A model generated the notes under the pieces. That model did no database searches, had not been told where the DNA came from, and was given only the letters and a program-made list of their open reading frames with translations. Both the position numbers and the translations under genes were made by a program. From Fischerella muscicola SAG 1427-1 = PCC 73103 (GTDB lineage: Bacteria; Cyanobacteriota; Cyanobacteriia; Cyanobacteriales; Nostocaceae), in assembly GCF_000317245.1 (NCBI RefSeq), contig NZ_AJLJ01000373.1, positions 1 to 43,310 on the forward strand: a DNA stretch of 43,310 nt, written 5' to 3'. This document shows, in pieces, positions 8,937-17,324 of the stretch. Numbering within the stretch: position 1 is the stretch's first letter; each line of letters begins with the position of its first letter.

Positions 8937-9379
8937 CGAGATTGTGTGATTCGTACATGCCTGCGATAAATATACCAAGGCCCGGTATCAGCATTCTGTT
9001 GATCACCACATTTAATTGGGTTTTGGAACGTCACTTCCCAGTACGCACCAGGATACTCTATATTCCCGAAGAACTTTGAGTTAAAATCATTTTCTCTGAC
9101 TGCTTGCATACTTGTTGGAGGACGAATAGATGAGACGAGAAATTCCCGACTTTGCCCAACATAACACCTTTCGCTATCCAAGTAGATGTCAGGTGCTTGC
9201 CTATACCAGTTCATCTCCCTTTTAAAATACGTACCTTTAGGTGCAGTAACCCTCAAATAAACCCTAGAATTAGTTTGAGAATATGCAGTATCGGAGAGCA
9301 TCGCACTCGATATTCCGCATACTACACTCAGATACAAAAATACTTTTGGTAGATACAACCTAGTGCTACTAATACTCAT
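8933..9379 (-). CDS. exported hypothetical protein
   Basis: This protein has 148 residues from the chosen start, ATG at 9379 (MSISSTRLYLPKVF). A signal peptide covers roughly residues 1-34, with a hydrophobic stretch VFLYLSVVCGISSAML and a likely cut after AYS before QTNS. The mature part is rich in aromatic residues and contains two cysteines (ERCYVGQ and IKCGDQ) that could form a disulfide. I know no family for it. A longer frame runs 23 codons upstream but would hide the signal peptide. It is convergent with the 78-residue gene, their stop codons overlapping. Confidence 0.6.
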   Translation of the reverse strand: MSISSTRLYLPKVFLYLSVVCGISSAMLSDTAYSQTNSRVYLRVTAPKGTYFKREMNWYRQAPDIYLDSERCYVGQSREFLVSSIRPPTSMQAVRENDFNSKFFGNIEYPGAYWEVTFQNPIKCGDQQNADTGPWYIYRRHVRITQSR

Positions 9380-9647
9380 AATTGTAAGTGATAGGATTAC
9401 TGAGGTCAGATAGGAAATATAAGTAATCGGACAGAAATATTTACACATTAACTTCTAGACTATATGAGGATTTTAGGTTGAATCCGTGTGTAATTAATTT
9501 TGTCCTACTACTTAGTAAACATCTTATACTGTAAATCTAAGATTGACAGCGCCTAAAGGTATAACGCATTCATGAGGTGGTGTTGGACACATATACCATG
9601 AAATACCAAGCCTCCAATTAGGAGTGATCGCTACTCATATTTACAGT

Positions 9648-10568
9648 TTAAGAACGCCGCACATTTAAACAACACCATTCTTTACGTTTCCACAAAGTAG
9701 CAACCACCCATCCATGTTTTTCTAAAGTATCCACAACAGCTTTCGATTGTTCGACTAAAATACCACTGAAGATTCCCCAAGTGCTGGGTTTGGCGATCGC
9801 ACTCATTTGCGGAACTAGTTCGATAATTACTTCCGCTAGTATGTTGCAAACTATACCATCAACTGGCGCAGTAATGAGTTTTTCGACAACATCTACACTA
9901 CCTTGTGCCACAACCAAGCGTTCGGCATCAATCCCATTCATTAACAGATTTTCTTGAGTTGATTGCACTGCTAAGGGATCAGTATCTACGGCGTAGACTT
10001 GCTTGGCTCCTAGTAGTAACGCTCCGATAGAAAGAATACCAGAACCACAACCAATATCCGCAATTACCGTATCTTTTGCTTGTTCTGTTTCGGCAACAAA
10101 AGCAGCAGGGGCTTCGGAAAATCGCATTTCCAAGGATTCCAGACACAACTGAGTTGTAGCATGGTTCCCTGTACCAAAAGCCATACCGGGATCGAGGCGA
10201 ATAATTAAGCGATCGTTATTTTCAGGAACTGGATACCAAGCGGGATTAATCAAAAAGCGATCGCCTATTTCTTGCGGTAGCCAATATTGTTTCCAGCTAC
10301 TTGCCCAATCTTGTTCGTCAATAAACTGCCAATTTATAGTAGGTTCAGCAACTTCCATACACAAGGCGTCTTGGCGCAACCACAATGATAGTGCTGCTAA
10401 ATCCAAAATTTGTGCTTGAAAGATGGGCAAATAACCTCTAACCAGACTACGATTTCCCTTTTTTTCGCTTGCTGTACCGCGACAGCCAAAATTCCCCAGT
10501 CGCCAAAAGACACTATCTTCTAGTTCTGGTTCACAAAGAATTTGTAATTCCCACCAAGTGTTAGCCAT
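9648..10568 (-). CDS. prmA: ribosomal protein L11 methyltransferase
   Basis: This enzyme transfers methyl groups from S-adenosylmethionine to ribosomal protein L11. The 306 residues start at MANTWWELQ, the usual PrmA N-terminus. The family signature FGTGNHATT is at about 131-139 and the SAM-binding motif I (ADIGCGSG) at about 170-177. NILAEVI is the later conserved motif. The frame extends 27 codons further upstream, but that part reads through repetitive intergenic DNA and was left out. It lies 164 bases downstream of serA on the same strand; a G-rich tract (on the coding strand) separates them, so co-transcription is possible but unproven. Confidence 0.95.
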   Translation of the reverse strand: MANTWWELQILCEPELEDSVFWRLGNFGCRGTASEKKGNRSLVRGYLPIFQAQILDLAALSLWLRQDALCMEVAEPTINWQFIDEQDWASSWKQYWLPQEIGDRFLINPAWYPVPENNDRLIIRLDPGMAFGTGNHATTQLCLESLEMRFSEAPAAFVAETEQAKDTVIADIGCGSGILSIGALLLGAKQVYAVDTDPLAVQSTQENLLMNGIDAERLVVAQGSVDVVEKLITAPVDGIVCNILAEVIIELVPQMSAIAKPSTWGIFSGILVEQSKAVVDTLEKHGWVVATLWKRKEWCCLNVRRS

Positions 10569-10662
10569 ACGATTTATTGGGGATTGGGGATTAGGCATGG
10601 GGAAAAGACGCGGTGACGCTGTGAAGTGGTGACACGGTGAATCAATCAAAAATATTCTCCGT

Positions 10663-10690
10663 GTCCCCGCGTCCCCGCATCCCCGCGTCC
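10663..10690. repeat. tandem octamer, C-rich
   Basis: Three copies of (G/A)TCCCCGC stand in tandem at 10663-10686, followed by a partial unit. They lie between serA and prmA and form a strongly G-rich transcript sequence on the coding strand. Confidence 0.75.
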
Positions 10691-10732
10691 TCTTTGTACC
10701 TCTTCCCTGCTCCCCGCTCCCTATTCCCTCAT

Positions 10733-12313
10733 TTAAAGTGTTACAGTATACGCATCTCGAATTCCAGGTACTTTGGTAATCTCGGTCAAAATGCCATCGG
10801 GTAAGGGATCATCAAGACTGAGAACCATCACCGCATCACCGCGAACGATTTTCCGGCCTACCTGCATACTGGCAATATTGACATTAAAGCTGCCTAGTAG
10901 GGAACCAAGTTTACCAATGATTCCTGGCATATCTCGGTGTACAGTAAACAGCATGTGATGGCTGGGGGGGACGTTAATTGGGAAACCGTCGAGGTTTGTC
11001 AGGCGGATTTCTCCGTCACCTAACAAAGCACCTGTGACAGCATGAGTACCCAAAGAACCTGTGGCTTCTAAATGTATGGAACCAGCATAGTCTTTGATTG
11101 CTGCATCTCGCGTTTCAATCACACGGATTCCCCGTTCTTTGGCTTCGATGCTGGCGTTAACGTAGTTTACCCGTTCGCGCAGTGCTTGGAAAAGTAGTCC
11201 TTTGAGGGATGCAACTACCAACGGCTGACTCTTGTTAGTTGCTAGTTCGCCTTGTAATCTCACGTTGAGTAATTCTACTCTCCCGCCAGCTAGTTGTCCG
11301 ACGAGATTACCCAAGGTCTCGGCTAACTGCATGTAGGGTTTGAGTTCTTCTAAGACATCTGGACCTAATCCCGGAATATTTACAGCCGATCGCGCTGGTA
11401 ATCCTAACAATACATCCCGAATTTGTTCAGCAACGTCAATAGCTACATTCACTTGCGCCTCTGTTGTAGAAGCACCCAAGTGTGGAGTCAGGATAACTTC
11501 TTTCCCCAAAGACCTTAAACTCGATTCTCCCAATGGTTCTGAATCGAATACATCGAGGGCTGCACCCCCAATTTTACCTTCTTTAATGGCAGTTGCGAGA
11601 GCTTCTTCATCAATAATGCCACCACGAGCGCAGTTGATGATTCTGGTGGTGGGTTTCATTTTTGCCAACATATTGGCGTTAATTAAATGGGTGGTTTCTG
11701 GAGTTTTGGGGATATGTAGGGTAATATAATCTGCTTGCTGCACCAATAAATCCATATCCACTAGCTGACAACCAAGTTGTTCAGCTCGTTCTGCGGAAAT
11801 AAATGGATCATAAGCAAGCAATTTCATTCCCATTGCTTTGGCAACAGCAGCAACATGGGAACCAATTTTACCCAAACCGACAATCCCGATAGTTTTTTTG
11901 TAGACTTCAGCACCCACAAAGGTTTTGCGATCCCATTCGCCACGTTTTACAGAAGCGTTAGCATCGGGAATATGACGAGACAAAGACAACATCATCGCTA
12001 GTGCGTGTTCAGCAGCAGCGATTGTGTTTCCTTCTGGAGAGTTGACTACTACAATACCCTGACGAGTCGCAGCAGCAACATCCACATTATCTACACCGAC
12101 GCCAGCGCGACCAATAATTTTTAGCTGTGTCCCAGCTTCGATGATTTCTTTGGTGACGCGGGTTCCTGAACGAATCATCAGTGCATCGTATTCACCAATG
12201 ATTTGTACTAATTCTTCGGCTTTTAAGCCTGTTCTGACATCAACAGTAGCGACTTGGGATAAGATGTCGATCCCTGCTTGGTCAATTGGATCGGAGACGA
12301 GAACCTTAGACAT
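10733..12313 (-). CDS. serA: D-3-phosphoglycerate dehydrogenase
   Basis: This enzyme oxidises 3-phosphoglycerate to 3-phosphohydroxypyruvate with NAD, the first step of serine synthesis. At 526 residues it is the long form. The substrate and catalytic domain has Arg230 (NCARGG), Glu259 and His278 (PHLGAS). The NAD-binding fold has GLGKIG at 146-151. An intervening domain covers about 320-450, and a C-terminal ACT domain (HMLFTVHRDMPGIIG onward) can bind serine as a feedback signal in the family. The start MSKVLVSDPID is typical. All key residues are present. It lies divergent to the calpain-like gene across 684 bases. Confidence 0.97.
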   Translation of the reverse strand: MSKVLVSDPIDQAGIDILSQVATVDVRTGLKAEELVQIIGEYDALMIRSGTRVTKEIIEAGTQLKIIGRAGVGVDNVDVAAATRQGIVVVNSPEGNTIAAAEHALAMMLSLSRHIPDANASVKRGEWDRKTFVGAEVYKKTIGIVGLGKIGSHVAAVAKAMGMKLLAYDPFISAERAEQLGCQLVDMDLLVQQADYITLHIPKTPETTHLINANMLAKMKPTTRIINCARGGIIDEEALATAIKEGKIGGAALDVFDSEPLGESSLRSLGKEVILTPHLGASTTEAQVNVAIDVAEQIRDVLLGLPARSAVNIPGLGPDVLEELKPYMQLAETLGNLVGQLAGGRVELLNVRLQGELATNKSQPLVVASLKGLLFQALRERVNYVNASIEAKERGIRVIETRDAAIKDYAGSIHLEATGSLGTHAVTGALLGDGEIRLTNLDGFPINVPPSHHMLFTVHRDMPGIIGKLGSLLGSFNVNIASMQVGRKIVRGDAVMVLSLDDPLPDGILTEITKVPGIRDAYTVTL

Positions 12314-12997
12314 GATGATTGGTTTTAAGCTAGAGGTAATGCGATCGCTGGAATATTAAGTTTAATGTTTATGTGTACCAGTTGAACCAACAATACAAAC
12401 AACGTTGATTTAGCAGTCCAGCTATACCTCTGATTCAGCTTCCCTACTTTGCTGTTTGGGACTTGAGAGTAAACTTGACTTGCCTCTCGACCCATCAGTT
12501 TAAGTAGAGATGCAGAGATATCTGTTAGACTCTCTCGCTAAATATAAACCATCTACGGTGCAAATACCTATATATTTATTAAATATTCCAAAAGTAGAAG
12601 CACGAAAAATAAGATCCTCATTTTCGCAAGATTTCTCGTGGTTCTGTGTCTACTAGCTAACAAGTTAATCGAAATTAATCTATCGTTGTCCTTAATTTCC
12701 AGATCAGTAACATCACTAGCCAATACTTCTCAATTCAGGATTTTTCAATATTCTTTCGGCATCTAACGACGCAAAATTTCGTGTCTTTACTAACAATATT
12801 TTTACTGAATATTTTTATTTTATTTGTTGAAAAATATACGTAATTTTTCTATACCTATTTTCATTAAATCGACAGCAGCATATAAGTATGACTGTTAATT
12901 TTTGATATGTCATCGAAACCAAAACCCTTGTTTATAAGGGTTTTGGTATTTCTTAATGCTCAAATTTATTAATTTTACACTTTCTAAACATACCGTT
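12314..12997. other. long intergenic region, serA to calpain-like gene
   Basis: These roughly 680 bases between divergent genes are AT-rich and hold the serA promoter on one side and the calpain-like gene promoter on the other. The only clear structure is the hairpin at 12919-12946. No reading frame with coding character was seen. The length leaves room for a small RNA ending at that hairpin, but nothing else supports one. Confidence 0.5.
12919..12946 (+). terminator. strong hairpin just before the calpain-like gene
   Basis: CCAAAACCCTT at 12919-12929 pairs perfectly with AAGGGTTTTGG at 12936-12946 around a 6-base loop. The A-run/T-run arms resemble an intrinsic terminator. It lies 51 bases before the chosen start of the calpain-like gene, so it either ends a short upstream transcript or sits in the gene's leader and affects its expression. 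Confidence 0.5.
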
Positions 12998-14755
12998 ATG
13001 CCAGCAGATTATGCAGGTAACATTTTAACTAATTCTCGAAATTTGAACGTTAATTATGTTAACCAAACCTTTAGAGATTGGGTAGGAAAGAGTGATAAAA
13101 ACGATTACTACAGTTTCAGCCTCAGTAATCGTAGTAGCTTAAATTTGGTTGTTGATGGTTTATCAGCTGATGCTAATTTACAACTGCTAAATAGTAGTGG
13201 TTATGTGATTTCAGCTTCTTACAATAGCAAAAAAAAGGCAGAGTCTATCAGTGCAACTTTAGATGCTGGCAGTTACTATATTCGAGTTTACCGAGTCAAT
13301 AAGAAGAAAAGTACTTACTATAACTTAAAAGTTTCTGGTAACGAAGCACCACAATCATTACAATTAAGCACTAGTAAAATTACTTATCAACAAGGTGAAA
13401 CAGTTAGTCTGAAAAACACCAGTGTATTTGATGGTAATGGTGCTGGTGACTTAGCGCGAGTAGATTTGAGGTTACAAAAAAACGGTGGTGAATGGCAAGA
13501 TATTGGCGATGTGGTAAATTTTATTGCCAATAGTAACGATAGCCGCTACGCCAGTTTTGAATACAGTTTATCTGGTCTTGGTGCAGGCAATTATGTATTA
13601 TCAGCAAAAGCCTACGATAAATCGGGTGCTAGTACAGACACGCTACAAAGCAGTTTTGGTATTGTACCTGTTGCTACTCAAGACTGGTTTGACTTGAACA
13701 TTCAAGATACAGGTATACGTGAGGCTGCAAGGTGGCGTTTTACAGATAATGTTCTTGATCGCAACGATATGATTGCTATCCTTCGAGAAGCAAAGGATAG
13801 CAGTGTAGTTGACGGTAGCGAATTAACTGATTTGCGTACACTAGTTAATAATTCTTCTTTCTTAAAAATACCAGAGTACGTGCGTGTTTTATCGAATAAA
13901 GTCGTTAATTATGACCTTGCTAATCAAAATTATCAAGGAAATACGCTAGGTAGTTTGTATGCAGGTAGCAGCGATATTCAAATTGAGAACTTAATTAGTA
14001 AGTGGTTTTTGGGTAGCGATCGCCCTACAACTTCCTACAATTATCAATACGCTAATGGTTCTCTATTTCAAAATGGCATTACTTATCAAGATATTAAACA
14101 AGGTAGTATTAATGACTGCTTTTTCCTCACAGGTTTAGCAGCAACAGCTTTCCGTTCAGGTAGCATGATTGAGAATATGTTTATTGACAACGGTGATCAA
14201 ACTTTCACTGTGCGTTTTTACAATCATGGAATTGCTGATTATGTGACTGTAGATAGATATTTACCAACTAATCAAGCAGGATATTTTATTTACGCCAATC
14301 AAGGCAATTATTACGGAAACTCTGATAACGAATTATGGGTTGCTTTGGCTGAAAAAGCCTACGCTCAACTTAACCAATCTGGGTGGATTTATCAAGATAA
14401 TACCAATTCTTATAACGGTATTGGTAATGGTGGTTACGTCAGTGATGCACTCACAAATATTACAGGATTTAAAACTTCTCTCGCCAATCTGCTTAATTTT
14501 AACTCAATAGTCAATGCTTTTAATTCTGGGAAAATGATTGGTATGAGTACAAAATCAACAGTGGTTGATGCAAATATTATTGCTGGTCATGCTTACGCAT
14601 TAGTAGGTTACAATTCTTCTATCCAAATGTTTACACTGTTTAATCCCTGGGGTATGAATAACGGTACATCTAAACCGGATATGCTCGAATTGTCTTGGGA
14701 TCAAATTGAAGCAAACTTTAGCTATTGGGATGCTACAACTAATAATATTTTTTAA
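12998..14755 (+). CDS. calpain-like C2 family cysteine protease
   Basis: This probable cysteine protease has 585 residues from the chosen start MPADYAGN. A PPC-type beta domain covers about residues 15-115 (DWVGKSDKNDYYSFSL to YNLKVSG). An Ig-like region follows at about 120-220, then the C2 protease domain from about 345. The calpain triad is visible: Cys374 in QGSINDCFFLTG, His531 in GHAYALVGY and Asn549 in LFNPWG. No classical signal peptide is present, so location is unclear. An earlier ATG at 12956 would add 14 residues but lies 9 bases from a strong hairpin. Neither start has a clear ribosome binding site. A subtilisin-like protease follows 331 bases later. Confidence 0.87.
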   Translation: MPADYAGNILTNSRNLNVNYVNQTFRDWVGKSDKNDYYSFSLSNRSSLNLVVDGLSADANLQLLNSSGYVISASYNSKKKAESISATLDAGSYYIRVYRVNKKKSTYYNLKVSGNEAPQSLQLSTSKITYQQGETVSLKNTSVFDGNGAGDLARVDLRLQKNGGEWQDIGDVVNFIANSNDSRYASFEYSLSGLGAGNYVLSAKAYDKSGASTDTLQSSFGIVPVATQDWFDLNIQDTGIREAARWRFTDNVLDRNDMIAILREAKDSSVVDGSELTDLRTLVNNSSFLKIPEYVRVLSNKVVNYDLANQNYQGNTLGSLYAGSSDIQIENLISKWFLGSDRPTTSYNYQYANGSLFQNGITYQDIKQGSINDCFFLTGLAATAFRSGSMIENMFIDNGDQTFTVRFYNHGIADYVTVDRYLPTNQAGYFIYANQGNYYGNSDNELWVALAEKAYAQLNQSGWIYQDNTNSYNGIGNGGYVSDALTNITGFKTSLANLLNFNSIVNAFNSGKMIGMSTKSTVVDANIIAGHAYALVGYNSSIQMFTLFNPWGMNNGTSKPDMLELSWDQIEANFSYWDATTNNIF

Positions 14756-15086
14756 AAAGTAAAAATCTCAGCGTACAGATTGATAAAAAATTTTAGAGAC
14801 GTTGCAGTGCAACGTCTTTTCCTATTGGGAAACCACACCAATAACCATAACTGATCTGTATTGACGTCAAATTGAAATTATTTTTCATTTATACTCAAGC
14901 GATCGCTACAATATTTGAGTTGCTCAATATACAAAAATTTTGTTTATATTTTCATTTCTTGAATTATCAAAGTACAACCAAATTATTTGTAAAATAACTA
15001 GCATTTTTGCTGCTTATTATATAGTAATTATTGGCAAAGAGGGAGATGTTTTAATGCCATAAATCTTTTCAAAGGAGAAAATACTT
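14756..15086. other. intergenic region between the two protease genes
   Basis: It holds the hairpin at 14797-14820, a HIP1 site near 14899, then a long AT-rich stretch that must contain the subtilase promoter. A clear ribosome binding site (AAAGGAG, about 15070-15076) lies before the next start. No coding frame was seen. Confidence 0.6.
14797..14820 (+). terminator. hairpin terminator after the calpain-like gene
   Basis: AGACGTTGC at 14797-14805 pairs perfectly with GCAACGTCT at 14809-14817, followed by a T run. It begins 41 bases after the stop codon. The AGACG core also resembles the dispersed palindromic repeats of this window. Confidence 0.65.
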
Positions 15087-16943
15087 ATGCCCAATCAAAA
15101 TCATAGTCAAAACATATTTGATGTTCACGGGCTAAATATTACTCCTAAATACTCAGCAAATGATTTCAGTTCTCCAGATGATTATTACTTGCGTCACAGT
15201 AATCGCAGTAGCTTTCAAACAACTGAAAATACTTTAGAATCAGATGTTAGTAGTCAGCGACAAAAAAATAGTAAATCGAAAAATTCTGTTCAAGCAAACG
15301 CAGTAGATTTAGTCATCCAAAACGCCTTTGCTCCTAGTGTGGCAAACGTAGGTAGCACTATTCAAGTTTCTTATCAAGTAAAAAATAAAGGTAAAAATAG
15401 TGCTGGATTTAACTATACAGATTTTTATCTTTCTAAAGACAAAAATATTAGTAGTGATGACTCTCTTTTAGGTTGGAACTGGCTTGGTAGTATTGGTGCT
15501 GGTAGTTATACTTCTCAATCTCAAAATGTAACTATAGATAGCAATCTTGCGCCAGGAAACTACTACATATTGTATAGAGCCGACGCTTTAGATAATGTAC
15601 TAGAAATCAGTAACACAAATAACGTTTTCGCACGGGAAATTACTATTACCAAGACAGCAAGTGGAGGATATAATTCTACTTCCGGTTATGGCTTAATTAA
15701 CGCTTCTAAAGCCGTAGCTAAAGCTAGCAATCAAAATACCTTTGCTGATGTTCCTGACTTGGGTGGAAATAACTGGGGTGCTGATTTGGTAAAAGCACCA
15801 GAAACTTGGGCAAAGGGGTACACTGGTAAGGGCGTAGTTGTGGCTGTTTTGGATACCGGCGTAGATCATAATCACCAAGACTTGAGTTCTAATATTTGGA
15901 CAAATAGCAAAGAAATTGCTGGTAACGGTAAAGATGATGATGGCAACGGTTATATTGACGATTACTACGGTTGGAATTTTGACGGCAACAACAACAGTAC
16001 TTTAGATGTCAACGGTCATGGTACTCACGTCTCTGGTACTATTGCTGGAGTGAACAATGGCTATGGTGTGACTGGTATTGCCTATGACTCTAAAATTATG
16101 CCAGTCAAAGTTTTAGATGACGAAGGCTCAGGTTCTTATAATGCGATCGCCAATGGAATTTACTACGCTGTAGATAATGGCGCTAATGTGATTAACTTGA
16201 GTTTGGGTGGTGGACGTTCTAGCGATATACTCCAAAAAGCAATTGAATATGCCAGCAACAAAGGTGTTATTGTGGTCATGGCAGCTGGTAATGATGGTGG
16301 TTCACAACCAGCCTATCCTGCTCGTTATGCAGACAAATATGGAATTGCCGTTGGTGCAGTAGATCAAAATAAAAATCTTGCAGACTTCTCTAACCGTGCG
16401 GGAGCAAAGCAACTTACTTATGTTACAGCTCCTGGAGTCAATATTTACTCTACACTTCCAGGTAACGAGTATGCATCTTATAGTGGCACATCAATGGCAA
16501 CTCCCCATGTCGCGGGTGTAGTTGCTTTGATGCTGAGTGCTAACCCCAACTTGAGTGATGCTCAAATACGTCAAATTCTCGCAGAAACATCAGGAAATAC
16601 CACAACTCAAGCTGCAAACTATAACGTAAACACCAGTTCTGTTACAGAAACAAAAGCTAATAGCCTAAATTATCACACTAGCGTGACTGCTGTTTCTAGT
16701 TTTGATAATATTACTTCACCTTGGATTCGTAGCTATACAAATAGAGATATTGTGACTTCTGCTAGCAATCCCAATTTTATAAATGAGAATCACAACAATA
16801 TCTTGCCAAACTCATCTGCATGGACGCAATTTTGGCATGATTACAAAAACAGTGTAATTGATGATAACAGCAGTAGTACGAGTAATTATGATGATTCGGA
16901 AACAGAAAGTATAATTGCAAAACGTAAAGTTTTACTGGAATAA
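15087..16943 (+). CDS. subtilisin-like S8 serine protease with CARDB domain
   Basis: This 618-residue protein has a poorly conserved N-terminus (1-70), a CARDB adhesion-type beta domain at about 73-188 (DLVIQNAFAPSVANVG), and then a subtilase domain at about 225-505. The catalytic triad is intact: Asp256 (AVLDTG), His311 (NGHGTH) and Ser469 (YSGTSMATPHVAG). Asn402 (AAGNDGG) supplies the oxyanion hole. The last 110 residues are Asn/Ser-rich with no known domain. No signal peptide is visible, which is odd for a subtilase, so export may use another route. The start is supported by AAAGGAG ten bases upstream. Its neighbour upstream is the calpain-like protease, on the same strand but with a hairpin between. 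Confidence 0.92.
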   Translation: MPNQNHSQNIFDVHGLNITPKYSANDFSSPDDYYLRHSNRSSFQTTENTLESDVSSQRQKNSKSKNSVQANAVDLVIQNAFAPSVANVGSTIQVSYQVKNKGKNSAGFNYTDFYLSKDKNISSDDSLLGWNWLGSIGAGSYTSQSQNVTIDSNLAPGNYYILYRADALDNVLEISNTNNVFAREITITKTASGGYNSTSGYGLINASKAVAKASNQNTFADVPDLGGNNWGADLVKAPETWAKGYTGKGVVVAVLDTGVDHNHQDLSSNIWTNSKEIAGNGKDDDGNGYIDDYYGWNFDGNNNSTLDVNGHGTHVSGTIAGVNNGYGVTGIAYDSKIMPVKVLDDEGSGSYNAIANGIYYAVDNGANVINLSLGGGRSSDILQKAIEYASNKGVIVVMAAGNDGGSQPAYPARYADKYGIAVGAVDQNKNLADFSNRAGAKQLTYVTAPGVNIYSTLPGNEYASYSGTSMATPHVAGVVALMLSANPNLSDAQIRQILAETSGNTTTQAANYNVNTSSVTETKANSLNYHTSVTAVSSFDNITSPWIRSYTNRDIVTSASNPNFINENHNNILPNSSAWTQFWHDYKNSVIDDNSSSTSNYDDSETESIIAKRKVLLE

Positions 16944-17324
16944 GCTAACATAATGTATCTGTATCTGACGACTGCATTCACAATGTAAGGCAATACATTA
17001 ACAATGTAACTTTCACAACCATAAGCACCTGTCGTTACATCCCGTCACGGGTTTTGTCTTTGGTTGAGTCGGTTGTGGCGTTGGGTTCGTTGTTGGTTGC
17101 GGCGTTAGGGTTGTCATCCCGCCCAGAACTAAAGTTCCGGGCTAATAGCCTAAGTCCACTTAAGTGGACTGAAATATGCAGTTTAGTCTACTTCAGTAAA
17201 CTTTAGCTATAAGCCTTGGAATGAAATTCCAAGGCGTTTTAGAAGCAAAGCGAGGATTTATCAGAATGTAGAAAATAATCAACAAGCGACGCTCTACAAA
17301 AGTGCCGTGTTCAAAATTTATAAT
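16944..17324. other. intergenic region between convergent subtilase and uvrB genes
   Basis: It contains a GT-rich stretch at about 17050-17113, whose plus-strand reading is hydrophobic (ESVVALGSLLVAALG) but has no start, and then the foldback element at 17116-17236. The terminators of the two convergent genes were not identified. Confidence 0.55.
17116..17236. repeat. MITE-like foldback element, copy 1
   Basis: It starts ATCCCGCCCAGAACTAAAG and ends CCAAGGCG. Inside is the perfect palindrome AGTCCACTTAAGTGGACT at 17153-17170. Two related copies lie at 36981-37106 and 37146-37242. The right end of this copy has lost part of the GGCGGGAT terminus. Confidence 0.7.

Noticed and set aside
8933..9448. 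Longer form of the exported hypothetical starting at 9448
   Set aside because: The extra 23 residues place a second hydrophobic stretch before the signal peptide; the start at 9379 gives a normal one.
10569..10649. Longer prmA with 27 extra N-terminal residues
   Set aside because: The added part reads through repetitive intergenic DNA, and the PrmA family starts at MANTWW.
17041..17115. Hydrophobic reading ESVVALGSLLVAALG before the first foldback element
   Set aside because: No start codon or homologue is evident; the GT-rich composition alone can give such a reading.
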